DNA from: Bacteriovorax sp037444575
Lineage (GTDB): Bacteria > Bdellovibrionota > Bacteriovoracia > Bacteriovoracales > Bacteriovoracaceae
DNA: 64,000 nt
Direction: 5' to 3'
Assembly (NCBI GenBank): GCA_037444575.1
Contig: JBBIME010000011.1
Location: 124,001-188,000 of the forward strand
Shown here: positions 51,760 through 60,144 of the stretch, piece after piece
How the letters are laid out: each line of letters opens with the position of its first letter
Numbering within the stretch: the first letter of the stretch is position 1
The notes under the pieces: generated by a model
Told to the model about the DNA's origin: nothing
The model's input: the letters and a program-made list of their open reading frames with translations, nothing else
The model's database searches: none
Made by a program: the position numbers and the translations under genes

Positions 51760-52467
51760 TTATTGAGCGTAAATGAGTGTTCCGCCTTTTATTCTATTGA
51801 TAACTTCTTCACTGTATCGTGGATCCAATGCTGGACATCCCCAGCTTCTTCCGATTTATCCCCCAGGCTGCACGTAGTCCGCAGGATGTATAACGATTGC
51901 CCTAGATCTAGCATTCGAGTTTGTAGGAGATAAACCATCAAGGGCAAGAGATAGTCCGTGTCCACCGATGTATGTCTCAGCGGTCAAATAAAATCCTTGC
52001 GAACTCATTTCTGAACCAGGGGTATTTGAAAATATCGTTGCGTATCCAGTGTAGTTTGGATCTGAATTTTTTCCGTGAGCTACAAGATATCTATCAACTG
52101 CTCCGGAAACCATATCAATTAAATATAATCTTTCCTTAGAATTATGTTGAGAAAAATCAATCACTCCAAGGGTTGATTTATTTTTTATAATTGACTTATG
52201 TGAGTCAAAATAATCGATGGCCTTCTTTAAAAGCGCTGCGGGCACTTCATGATTTGGATCCAGGTGAGAGTAGAGTGAGCTATCATATTGAGTGGGTCCA
52301 AAGTCTGTTGTCGACGCAATCCCAGAATTATCTGTTGGGGTTGTATTTGCCACCTCTGGTAGTTTTGATCCTGAAGCAAATGCTTGATTAAAACTGATAA
52401 GAAAAAAAACTGCTATAAAGAAATGGCGAAGGTTTGCGGCCTTCGCCAAGTTTGAACTTTGCTTCAT
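51760..52467 (-). pseudogene. YkuD_2-type murein L,D-transpeptidase interrupted by an in-frame stop
   Basis: From ATG 52467 (AAGGAG site) a signal peptide (about 1-31) and 203 residues match the catalytic-domain family: VIDFSQHNSKERLYLIDM, YLVAHG, GYATIFSN, GFYLTAETYIGGHG and VIHPADYV. A TAA at 51856-51858 then stops the frame. In the same frame, immediately after the stop, come IGRSWGCPALDPRY and 17 more residues to TAA at 51760, the conserved segment with the catalytic Cys. Without readthrough the product lacks its nucleophile. It would otherwise cross-link or cleave peptidoglycan in the periplasm. A sequencing error at one base is possible. Confidence 0.85.
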
Positions 52468-52711
52468 CCTGAAGCTCCTTTTTTAAATTTTTACGTTTAA
52501 AGGAAACCATTCATTGATTTCGTGTTTTTAACTATTGCAGATGCCATACCACCTTGAGATTTTCTAAAGATTTGAATGGTATCCTGTGCTAGCAAACAAA
52601 TCCTTTTAAATAGTATCATTGTGACAATTTTATGCGTCACCGACTTTTTTACTTTCAAGATTTCAGAGCTATAATTTCACCGAGAAGAATCATCATTGAA
52701 ATGGATATGTA

Positions 52712-53560
52712 TTATTTATTTTTTCGGTTTTCCTCTCTTACATCATTAAGTAACTGCAAATTCTCTTGAACTGATTTTGTTTTTTGATTTTGTTGCATTT
52801 TTTTATCAGTTATTGGATTTGTTGCTTCAACTGGTTTGACTTCCTTGATTGAAGTCTTTTCAGTTTTTTCAGGATCAAGTAAGCGCACAACATTAGGAGC
52901 AATAAATTCTTGATAAGATTTCATTTCTAAAGAATTTATTTTTCGACCTTTATGCTCAATCCCGTTTTCTGTTTTGACTATAGAAACATGATCACCTGGA
53001 GACAAATCCATACTCGATTCTGGAGTTTCTCCTTCAATGTGAACAGCTCCTTCAAGAAGGGCAACTTGAGTGATTTGTTTACCATCAATATCTAAAGAAT
53101 TGACCATAAGTTCTGTTCCTCTTACCCCCATACTGATAAGTGGAGTTTTGATTTTTAACTGGTCTGGGTCAATAGATTTAGATTTGATAAGTGCTCGCCA
53201 TTGACCTTTTAGAATATTGAATTGAGCATTGCGGTCATTTTTTGTTCTATAGGCCCAATTTTCTACTTTAAATTCTGATTGGGGTCCAAGAGTGACAACT
53301 GATAAATCTATCATTTCCATAACGATAAAACTTTTTTCCATTGTCTGGATAAGATCATTGTTATAAATTTTTGATCCTTTTTTTAAGTCTCTATCGCCAA
53401 TAATGGCCTTGCCAGTAATTGCCTTAATTTTTCCCAAATATTTAGGAATGAGCGTGGAGGTCTTTGGATCGAAAGTCCAATCTTTATCATTTTCAGCAGA
53501 GAAAACATTTGAAGTTAGACTTATGAGCAAGCTTAAACTAATGATAAAAATTTTCGTCAT
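52712..53560 (-). CDS. Exported FecR-domain protein
   Basis: 282 residues with a signal peptide (about 1-21). The FecR-type beta domain (about 45-185) has AITGKAIIGDRDLKKGSKI, LIQTMEKSFIVMEMIDLSVVTLGPQSEFKV and ISMGVRGTELMV. A Lys/Glu/Gln-rich C-terminal tail (about 215-282) looks disordered. No sigma factor or TonB receptor is nearby, so it is not a classical iron-signalling FecR and may be a periplasmic scaffold. No ribosome site; TATCAT ends seven bases before the ATG. The start of this gene is about 45 bases beyond the terminator of the next gene. Confidence 0.75.
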   Translation of the reverse strand: MTKIFIISLSLLISLTSNVFSAENDKDWTFDPKTSTLIPKYLGKIKAITGKAIIGDRDLKKGSKIYNNDLIQTMEKSFIVMEMIDLSVVTLGPQSEFKVENWAYRTKNDRNAQFNILKGQWRALIKSKSIDPDQLKIKTPLISMGVRGTELMVNSLDIDGKQITQVALLEGAVHIEGETPESSMDLSPGDHVSIVKTENGIEHKGRKINSLEMKSYQEFIAPNVVRLLDPEKTEKTSIKEVKPVEATNPITDKKMQQNQKTKSVQENLQLLNDVREENRKNK

Positions 53561-53604
53561 ACAAATAATGATAAATTAAATTAAATTAAAATCCATAAAA
53601 AAAA

Positions 53605-53622
53605 TCCACGATTACTCGTGGA
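53605..53622 (-). terminator. Intrinsic terminator of the repeat-rich secreted gene
   Basis: TCCACGA pairs with TCGTGGA around a 4-base loop; on the minus strand a run of eight T follows. It lies 38 bases past the stop at 53661. Confidence 0.8.
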
Positions 53623-53660
53623 CTTTTTTAGATATTAATTTGTGTGAAAAACTTAAAGTC

Positions 53661-54650
53661 TTAATTATTCATAGCTTCAAGTCTTGCTTCGATGTAGAAA
53701 TCTAGATCAGCATCAGACAATAACTGATTAAGCGTCTCACCATTCTCAACAGATTTATTGATTTCAGCTCTAATTAACTCTCTAAGGCCTGCAAGAGTAT
53801 CTTGATCATTTCTCTCTACTGCTTTTTCAATTTCTTCACGGTTTAGATTAAATATGTTTGAAAGTCCTGAAGAAGCTCTTGTCACGAAATAAAGAGCAGC
53901 AGAAACTCCTTCCGAAGCAAGTGAGATTCCTTTTCCTGTAAGTCTGAAAGATCCTTCAATGTTGTCTTTACCAATAATTGCATCTGCTACTTTAGTTGAA
54001 GCGTCAGATCCCTTTGTTAAGGCTTCAAAGATAAGTCTAGCTAGTTTTTCTGATGTCATTGATGAGAAATCAATTGGCTTTTTAAATACTTTATATAGTT
54101 CGTCTATAGCTTTTTTGGTTACATCAGAAGAAACATCTGTTCCTTTTGAAAGCTCATCTAACGCTTGAGAAAGGATTTTAAAAGAAGCTCTTGTTGTTGG
54201 TTCAGAAATATCGGCCAATTCAGTTAGTAATTTCGAAAGTTGTTCACCTGTCATTTTAGAGGCCGGCGATAATAGGATAATTAATTTCTCTGAAGCTTTT
54301 AGTGATGCTCGTCCAGCGTCAGCAGAAGCATCAAAAACAACTGCAAGACCATTTGCTGTCATTTTAAAAACAGGTTGAGAAACTTGTGAAAGCTTCACTA
54401 TTTCTTCCCCAATTCTTCCAGACGTCTGAGTTGAAGCTTTCATGCTTTTTGAAAGAATCTCTTTTAGTTTACCACCAGTCATGTCTGCTACTTTAATTGT
54501 AGCGTCTACTGTTGATTCACCTTTGTCTGAAATGTAGTTTCCGGCCTTTGATGTTGCATTGAAACTTCCATCTCTCATCTCAGATAAAGATCCTGCAAAA
54601 GTTTGAGTTGCTAATAATGTTACTACGCTTGCGATAATTACCTTTTTCAT
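53661..54650 (-). CDS. Exported amphipathic-repeat protein of unknown function
   Basis: 329 residues with a signal peptide (about 1-19, TFA-G). The mature part is built of ~20-22-residue amphipathic units resembling S/T-x-M-T-x-x-x-L-x-x-x-L-x-x-x-S; MTGGKLKEILSKS, MTGEQLSKLLTELADIS and MTSEKLARLIFEAL are the clearest copies. It has no Cys and much Ser/Lys/Ala, and is likely a long helical or solenoid periplasmic protein. AGGAG precedes the ATG and a strong terminator follows. No family recognised. Confidence 0.7.
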   Translation of the reverse strand: MKKVIIASVVTLLATQTFAGSLSEMRDGSFNATSKAGNYISDKGESTVDATIKVADMTGGKLKEILSKSMKASTQTSGRIGEEIVKLSQVSQPVFKMTANGLAVVFDASADAGRASLKASEKLIILLSPASKMTGEQLSKLLTELADISEPTTRASFKILSQALDELSKGTDVSSDVTKKAIDELYKVFKKPIDFSSMTSEKLARLIFEALTKGSDASTKVADAIIGKDNIEGSFRLTGKGISLASEGVSAALYFVTRASSGLSNIFNLNREEIEKAVERNDQDTLAGLRELIRAEINKSVENGETLNQLLSDADLDFYIEARLEAMNN

Positions 54651-54710
54651 TTTTTTCTCCTCGGGTGTGTTGTGTGTTGTTCTCGTTATTGTTTGTGCTC
54701 GCTTAAAAAA

Positions 54711-56696
54711 TTATTTGTTTAAATATAGTTTCATAGAGATTATTTTATTTGAGTCGCGTATTTCATCGATCAGTCTTTTTATATCCAACAGCTCTTTGAT
54801 GTCGTCTGCATAATATTCTTTAACCATTGTGACAATTTTTCTTTCGATGTCTGTTACTTCTTTTATCTCTGATTCATGTCTTTCAAAATCCTCATCTGAT
54901 AATGTCAGTGGGATCCCGTAATTATTGTCAATAGACTTTAATCTTGAATCTTTTCTTTTGCTGTTCCATTCACGGATTAAGTTTCCAATTTCAGATTGCT
55001 CTTTTTCACGATCTTCTAAAAAACTCCCAACTTTCTCATCTATTAAATGTTGTTTTACTGTCAGAGTTGCTTGGGCAAGTATGGATAGTCTACTTAGCTT
55101 GCTTTTTGCTTCGTTATTAACTCCCATGTCGAGGATGGTTTTATAAGAATCACCAATTTGCTCAGCGGAGACACTCTCAAGAGATTTTTTGATCTCTTTA
55201 GATTTGCTTGTTTTTCCTATGCTCAAGAGTTCGTTAGCAATACTTGTTAAGAGCTCTGTATCGCTTGAGAAGAAAATTCCATCTTTACGGGCCTTGTCTA
55301 AGTCTTTAAAGTAATTTTTGTCTGATAATTTACTGTCAATAATTTTAGTCATCAAAGAATAAGGTTTTACAATGCTTCCATAGCTTACAGGATGTTCATT
55401 TAAAGCAGATTGTAAGAGCTCATTGGATTCTGAAGCACAATTGTTTGATATAAATTTGTAGTCCCCAACATATTCCCAATAATTTTCTAATACCTTGTAA
55501 AGAAATTGTTCTTTCTCTGCTTTTGAGAAGTGGATAGGGAGGCTGTAAAGATCTCTAAGTTCTCCCATGTTGTATTCTTCTACGACATTTGGAAAAGAGA
55601 GCATGTAAAGGATAGAGTCGTATCCTCCAATTAATCCTTTGATTGTATTTGTCTTAATGTCAGAAACGTTAGCTCTGTAACTTAAAACTACGTGGTATAA
55701 TTTGTCTTTTAAGCAGTTCTCATCAACTTTTGTTCGAAATGGTGCACAGACAACAAGCCTATACATCGCGTGTCCAAATCCCGAAATAAGCTGGTCGCCT
55801 CCTGAAGCTAATAGATAATCAACTCGGTAAACTCTTTCAGGTGAGATATCTACAACAGATCTTTTATCATCAAGAATAATTTTTGAGTTGATGCTACAGT
55901 TAATATCTGAGAAAGGAACATACTCGAAATGGTTTGCATAGTAATGATAATAAGAAGGTCGCTTGCATTTATACTCAGGATCCATGATAAAAAATTCAAA
56001 ATTAACAGCAAAATGCTCTTCTAAGTTTTTATATTCGTAAGCGTCCGGAGATCTTTTTGATGATAAATTCTTGGCCTTGTTAAAAAAGAGATATTTTGTT
56101 TTCCAGTTAGATAACTTATAAAAGCTATTTAACCCGGTGACTGTATTTTTATCGCTTTCATTAATCAAACCTCTGCAATCTTCACCTAAAGTGGCATTTC
56201 CACTACAAGCGTTTAACTTACCAAGATAATCTTTTGCTCTTATTTTTTTATGATCATAGATGTGAGATAGTTCGTGTAAAATAGTAGCCATGGCCTGACG
56301 GTAATAGTTCTTGTGTCCACAATTAAATTGAATTGCGTTTTCTTCGCCCTTTAAAATTTCTGGTAGAAATAATTGAGAGATATTAATGATATTTGGTTTA
56401 AGTTGATTAACCTGTCCAAGAAGCACATTTTCTGGCTTTTCACATTTGTTTTTCGATAGAGCTATGATTCCTTTGTTTTGTTCAAAATCCACAAAGTTAA
56501 TAATGATTTTTTCTTTGAGTGCCTCTTTTATAACAGGAGGAACGCGATCTTCCGTTTCTTTTAAAAAGCGAGTAATGGCATCTTTATTTTTTGCGGCAAT
56601 ATTTTTGTCTTCAAGGCCAAAGAGACTTAGCTCGCTATTGCTAGCATAAGAGTAGTTTTGAATGCTAACTAAAAGAAATAGCACGAAGAATTTCAT
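54711..56696 (-). CDS. Exported two-domain protein: HExxH peptidase-like plus DUF4105-like
   Basis: 661 residues with a signal peptide (about 1-18). The N-terminal part has HELSH (141-145) after a hydrophobic helix, with Glu residues in NLEEHFAVNFEFF (about 224-236) as third-ligand candidates. The middle part has GFGHAMYRLVVC (H309) and, further on, FISNNCASE (C420), the His and Asn-Cys elements of DUF4105, a papain/NlpC-like family. A long helical C-terminus (about 450-661) follows. Possibly a bifunctional envelope hydrolase. GGGAG precedes the ATG. Confidence 0.68.
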   Translation of the reverse strand: MKFFVLFLLVSIQNYSYASNSELSLFGLEDKNIAAKNKDAITRFLKETEDRVPPVIKEALKEKIIINFVDFEQNKGIIALSKNKCEKPENVLLGQVNQLKPNIINISQLFLPEILKGEENAIQFNCGHKNYYRQAMATILHELSHIYDHKKIRAKDYLGKLNACSGNATLGEDCRGLINESDKNTVTGLNSFYKLSNWKTKYLFFNKAKNLSSKRSPDAYEYKNLEEHFAVNFEFFIMDPEYKCKRPSYYHYYANHFEYVPFSDINCSINSKIILDDKRSVVDISPERVYRVDYLLASGGDQLISGFGHAMYRLVVCAPFRTKVDENCLKDKLYHVVLSYRANVSDIKTNTIKGLIGGYDSILYMLSFPNVVEEYNMGELRDLYSLPIHFSKAEKEQFLYKVLENYWEYVGDYKFISNNCASESNELLQSALNEHPVSYGSIVKPYSLMTKIIDSKLSDKNYFKDLDKARKDGIFFSSDTELLTSIANELLSIGKTSKSKEIKKSLESVSAEQIGDSYKTILDMGVNNEAKSKLSRLSILAQATLTVKQHLIDEKVGSFLEDREKEQSEIGNLIREWNSKRKDSRLKSIDNNYGIPLTLSDEDFERHESEIKEVTDIERKIVTMVKEYYADDIKELLDIKRLIDEIRDSNKIISMKLYLNK

Positions 56697-56844
56697 TAGT
56701 TGCTCCCTAGCTAGTCACCTGTACAAAGATTAGACATTGTTTAGTCATAACAAGCTGATCTTTTGTTTAAAAATTATTCACTAACTCATAGTGCAATTCT
56801 TAAACCAACGAGTGGCAAGGAGATGGGGATGTCCTATTAAGAAC

Positions 56845-57363
56845 TTATCGCATCACTAGCTCTTTTGCTCCGACGACACCGATAAGTGGGACTTTATTAG
56901 CGTGGGCAAGGATTTTATTTATGATTTTGCCATGGGAAAATAGTTTCCAGCTTTCTTTGTCTTTTGCCAGATGCAATTCGTAACTTCTTCTTTTTCCCGT
57001 GATAATATTATACAAGATATCGATTGTGATCATTCCCCCTTGTTCTACATCGAAGTTTTCGGGAGTAATTTTAGCGAAAGTTCGTTTCCCTTTTTTATTG
57101 AATACAATTCCTTCTTTAATAAATGACTTAATTTCAAGAGAGTCCCTCTTTGTTAATTTTGAATTACTGAAATTATCGATGAAAAATGTTTTAAGAGTTT
57201 GAGTTTCATCGCTCGTATCAACAATGAGCTTGTAGTAATCACTGTCAATATCAGTAGTCACTGTTGCAAGGATTTGTTCTGATGCCTTAGAGCGTGGGGC
57301 CCAACTTAAAATAAATAATGCAATAAGAAGAGATAGAAAAAGAAGTTTGTTGTTTGCAGACAT
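56845..57363 (-). CDS. Exported protein of unknown function
   Basis: 172 residues from ATG 57363, six bases after AGGGAG; an in-frame ATG six codons upstream overlaps that site. Signal peptide (about 1-27, SKA-S). The mature part is a mixed alpha/beta chain without Cys (QILATVTTDIDSDYYKLIVD...). It follows the two-domain peptidase on the same strand after a 148-base gap without features. No family recognised. Confidence 0.62.
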   Translation of the reverse strand: MSANNKLLFLSLLIALFILSWAPRSKASEQILATVTTDIDSDYYKLIVDTSDETQTLKTFFIDNFSNSKLTKRDSLEIKSFIKEGIVFNKKGKRTFAKITPENFDVEQGGMITIDILYNIITGKRRSYELHLAKDKESWKLFSHGKIINKILAHANKVPLIGVVGAKELVMR

Positions 57364-57469
57364 GATTCTCCCTTTGGACATGTGTGATTGCCAAAGGGTT
57401 ATTAATCAAATTTCCCTGCAGATGAAAAATACAAAATGCGTATTGAATTGATAGGAATAGTGAATGAGT

Positions 57470-58603
57470 CTAGTCGTTGCCTGGGCCTTTGGCGTGATAG
57501 GCCTTTCTCTTTCTAATCCCTGGTCTGGTTATTTCCATTCTTGGATTTGGATACATGAGTTTAACAACATTATTAACCGCAACAGGTTTGCCAAATTTTA
57601 TTGATTTAAATATTGCTTCAATTACCTTGATATCAGCAATCCCTTGAGCAGCGCTAGGTTCAGGATTTTTGTTTTTGATAATGCAATCAGAAAAATAAAT
57701 GATCTCTGCTGAAAATTGATCACGTTTTTTATAGTTTTTTGTTTGTTCCTTAAATATTCCTCTTCCCGCAGTAAAGACACTCAATTTCATGGCGCTGTCA
57801 TATTTATAAGCGTTTTGAAGTCGCAATCTTCCATGTGTTCCAATAATTTCATAATCAGAGGTTTCAAAAGCTCCTAAGCTTACAGTGAAAGTTGCAAGTC
57901 TTTCCTTCGGAAAACGCATAACGACTGAAGCTGCCTCATCACAATTACTAAATCTTATGTCGCCGCTTTCAGCGGTCAATGCCATGACTTCTATCGGCTC
58001 ATCTCTAAATAAGCACCGAGCGGCATTAATACAATAGATGCCAATATCATATAGGGCACCACCTCCAACTTTTGTATCGCAAAGTCTAATGTTGTTTCTA
58101 TCTTTAATTTGGAAACTAAATGAAGAGTTAAAGAATTTTAGATCACCTAATTTTCCTTGTCTGGATATTTTCATTGCTTCTAAGTTAGCAGCTTCGAAAT
58201 GGAGACGATAGGCGATCATTAATTTGATTTTATTTCTTCTCGCGACTTGATCCATGTGGACACAGTCTTCTTTTGTAACGGCCATTGGTTCTTCACATAG
58301 GACATCGATATGATATTTGGCAGCTAATTCAACAATTTCTCGGTGAGTATCATTTGGAGTTGAAACATAGAGAGCATCAATCTCTCCACTCGCAAGACAT
58401 TCTTCTAGTTGATTAAAAAGATATTTCTGCTTAATTCTGTATCTTTTCGAGAGGAGTGTTAATTTTTTTTGATCCTCAGAAATAAGGGCCACCAGTTCTG
58501 AGTTTGAATTTGCATTCTTGAAAGCTGGAAGAATTGCTGTTTGAGCAATATGACCAAGCCCTACAACACCATAGCGAATTTTTTTAATTTGTTTTGCTTT
58601 CAT
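57470..58603 (-). CDS. Gfo/Idh/MocA-family oxidoreductase, glucose-fructose type
   Basis: 377 residues from ATG 58603, five bases after GGAGG; an ATG six codons upstream lies before the site. Rossmann motif VVGLGHIAQTAILPAF (about 13-28), CEEP in place of the usual CEKP and GGGALYDIGIY with the catalytic-type Asp. The C-terminal domain binds the sugar. This is the second such enzyme in the window and is only distantly like the one at 24546. It is convergent with no partner and its substrate is unknown. Confidence 0.85.
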   Translation of the reverse strand: MKAKQIKKIRYGVVGLGHIAQTAILPAFKNANSNSELVALISEDQKKLTLLSKRYRIKQKYLFNQLEECLASGEIDALYVSTPNDTHREIVELAAKYHIDVLCEEPMAVTKEDCVHMDQVARRNKIKLMIAYRLHFEAANLEAMKISRQGKLGDLKFFNSSFSFQIKDRNNIRLCDTKVGGGALYDIGIYCINAARCLFRDEPIEVMALTAESGDIRFSNCDEAASVVMRFPKERLATFTVSLGAFETSDYEIIGTHGRLRLQNAYKYDSAMKLSVFTAGRGIFKEQTKNYKKRDQFSAEIIYFSDCIIKNKNPEPSAAQGIADIKVIEAIFKSIKFGKPVAVNNVVKLMYPNPRMEITRPGIRKRKAYHAKGPGND

Positions 58604-58817
58604 CCATTCCTCCATGACCAATCACCTTGATCAGATATGGTGTGTCTTACCATTTTTAAATGAGCAATAGTAGTGCCAAGAATGCTCCGTGTGGTTTGAC
58701 CCTTGAGCATAAAAAACTCGGGGCATTTGTAGTCACGTTGGGAAAACTGTCTGGGAAAATTGCTCGTTGAGCGATTGGTTTTGGAGTTATATAAAAATTA
58801 TTAGAGGAGGATCTTTT

Positions 58818-59654
58818 ATGAGGTCAAATATCTGGAAAGGGTCTTTGAGTTTTGGTCTTCTCAATATTCCAGTTCAATTGATGAAGGCTGACGAAGAGAA
58901 AGATCTTCATTTTTCTCTCCTTGATCAAAATGATCTATCTCCCATTCACTATAAAAAAATAAATGCGAAGACTGGAAAAGAGGTTCCCTACAAGAGGATC
59001 GTGAAGGGGTACGAGTATAAAAAGAATGAATATGTGGTCATGGAAGAAAAAGATTTTAAAGCGGCCAACGTGGAAGCCACAAGAACAATAGATATAGAGA
59101 ATTTTGTCAACATTGACGATGTGGACTTAATGTTTTTAGAGAAGCCTTATTATCTTGTACCAGAAAAAAATGGCGAGAAAGGATATTTTCTGCTTTGTGA
59201 GGCCATGAAAAAAAGTAACAAAGCAGCTGTAGGGAAAGTAGTCATTAGAACAAAACAACATTTGGCCCTTATTATGGTTCGAGGAGATTACCTTGTCTTG
59301 GAGATCATGCGCTTTGCCCATGAAGTGCTTGAAACTTCCGAGGTTGAATATTTTGATTCAATTAAAAGAATAAAGTTTACTGCTAAAGAAATACAAATGG
59401 CTATGGATCTCATCGATGGGATGACGGAGAAGTGGAAACCAGATCAATATAAGGATACTTATTTTTCCGATTTAAAGAAAATCATCGCTAAAAAAATTAA
59501 AGCAGGTAAGGGAAAAATTATCGAATATGAAGAGCCAGCTCCTCTAAAAACAGCCAGCAATGTAATTGATTTGATGCCCTTACTTAAAAAAAGTCTTGAG
59601 AGCAAAAAGCATCCTAAAAAAAATCATAATCAAAAAAAGAAGAAAAGAGCATGA
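58818..59654 (+). CDS. ku: Ku protein (non-homologous end joining)
   Basis: 278 residues from ATG 58818 (AGGAGG site); an in-frame ATG at 58767 is unsupported. The start (MRSNIWKGSLSFGLLNIPV) and VMEEKDFKAANVEATRTIDI, YYLVPEKNGEKGY and IMRFAHEV are hallmarks of bacterial Ku. The Lys-rich tail (KKHPKKNHNQKKKKRA) is usual for DNA contact. It forms a ring dimer on broken ends and recruits LigD. The stop overlaps the phosphoesterase start by ATGA, so the repair genes are one operon. Confidence 0.95.
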   Translation: MRSNIWKGSLSFGLLNIPVQLMKADEEKDLHFSLLDQNDLSPIHYKKINAKTGKEVPYKRIVKGYEYKKNEYVVMEEKDFKAANVEATRTIDIENFVNIDDVDLMFLEKPYYLVPEKNGEKGYFLLCEAMKKSNKAAVGKVVIRTKQHLALIMVRGDYLVLEIMRFAHEVLETSEVEYFDSIKRIKFTAKEIQMAMDLIDGMTEKWKPDQYKDTYFSDLKKIIAKKIKAGKGKIIEYEEPAPLKTASNVIDLMPLLKKSLESKKHPKKNHNQKKKKRA

Positions 59655-60142
59655 AGACTTCATTGAAAGGGTATGCAAAAAAAAGAAATTTTAATGTCAC
59701 CAGAGAACCACGAGGTGAAAAAAATGAAAAGCTATCTCTTAAAAAGAAGAAATTAATCTTTGTCGTTCAGGAACATCATGCAAGTCACTTACATTATGAT
59801 TTTCGCTTAGAGCTTGATGGGGTATTAAAAAGTTGGGCCATCCCCAAAGGTCCGTCAATGCATCCAGAGGACAAAAGACTCGCTGTTGAAGTCGAAGATC
59901 ACCCACTAGCATATGCTCATTTTCATGGAACGATACCTAAAGGAGAATATGGAGCTGGAGAAGTGTTGATTTGGGATGAGGGAACATGGAACGAAAAAGG
60001 GGATGCTCATTCAGGATTAGAAAAAGGTAAACTTGAATTTACACTATTAGGCAAAAAGCTTAAAGGAGAGTTTGTTTTAGTGAGAATGCCTGATCGTGGA
60101 AATGGCAAACACAATTGGCTTTTGATGAAAAAAAAAGAATAA
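59651..60142 (+). CDS. LigD 3'-phosphoesterase domain as a separate protein
   Basis: 163 residues. FVVQEHHASHLHYDFRLELD (38-57) and SWAIPKGPS are the metal-binding core of the LigD phosphoesterase, followed by GEYGAGEVLIWDEGTW. It trims 3' ends (ribonucleotide or phosphate) during end joining. In the common form (Pseudomonas type) this domain is the N-terminal third of LigD; here it is a stand-alone gene between ku and the ligase-polymerase gene. Confidence 0.92.
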   Translation: MKTSLKGYAKKRNFNVTREPRGEKNEKLSLKKKKLIFVVQEHHASHLHYDFRLELDGVLKSWAIPKGPSMHPEDKRLAVEVEDHPLAYAHFHGTIPKGEYGAGEVLIWDEGTWNEKGDAHSGLEKGKLEFTLLGKKLKGEFVLVRMPDRGNGKHNWLLMKKKE

Positions 60143-60144
60143 CT

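Noticed and set aside
56809..56843. AAGGAG followed by a very short ORF
   Set aside because: The ATG abuts the site with no spacer and the frame closes after a few codons.
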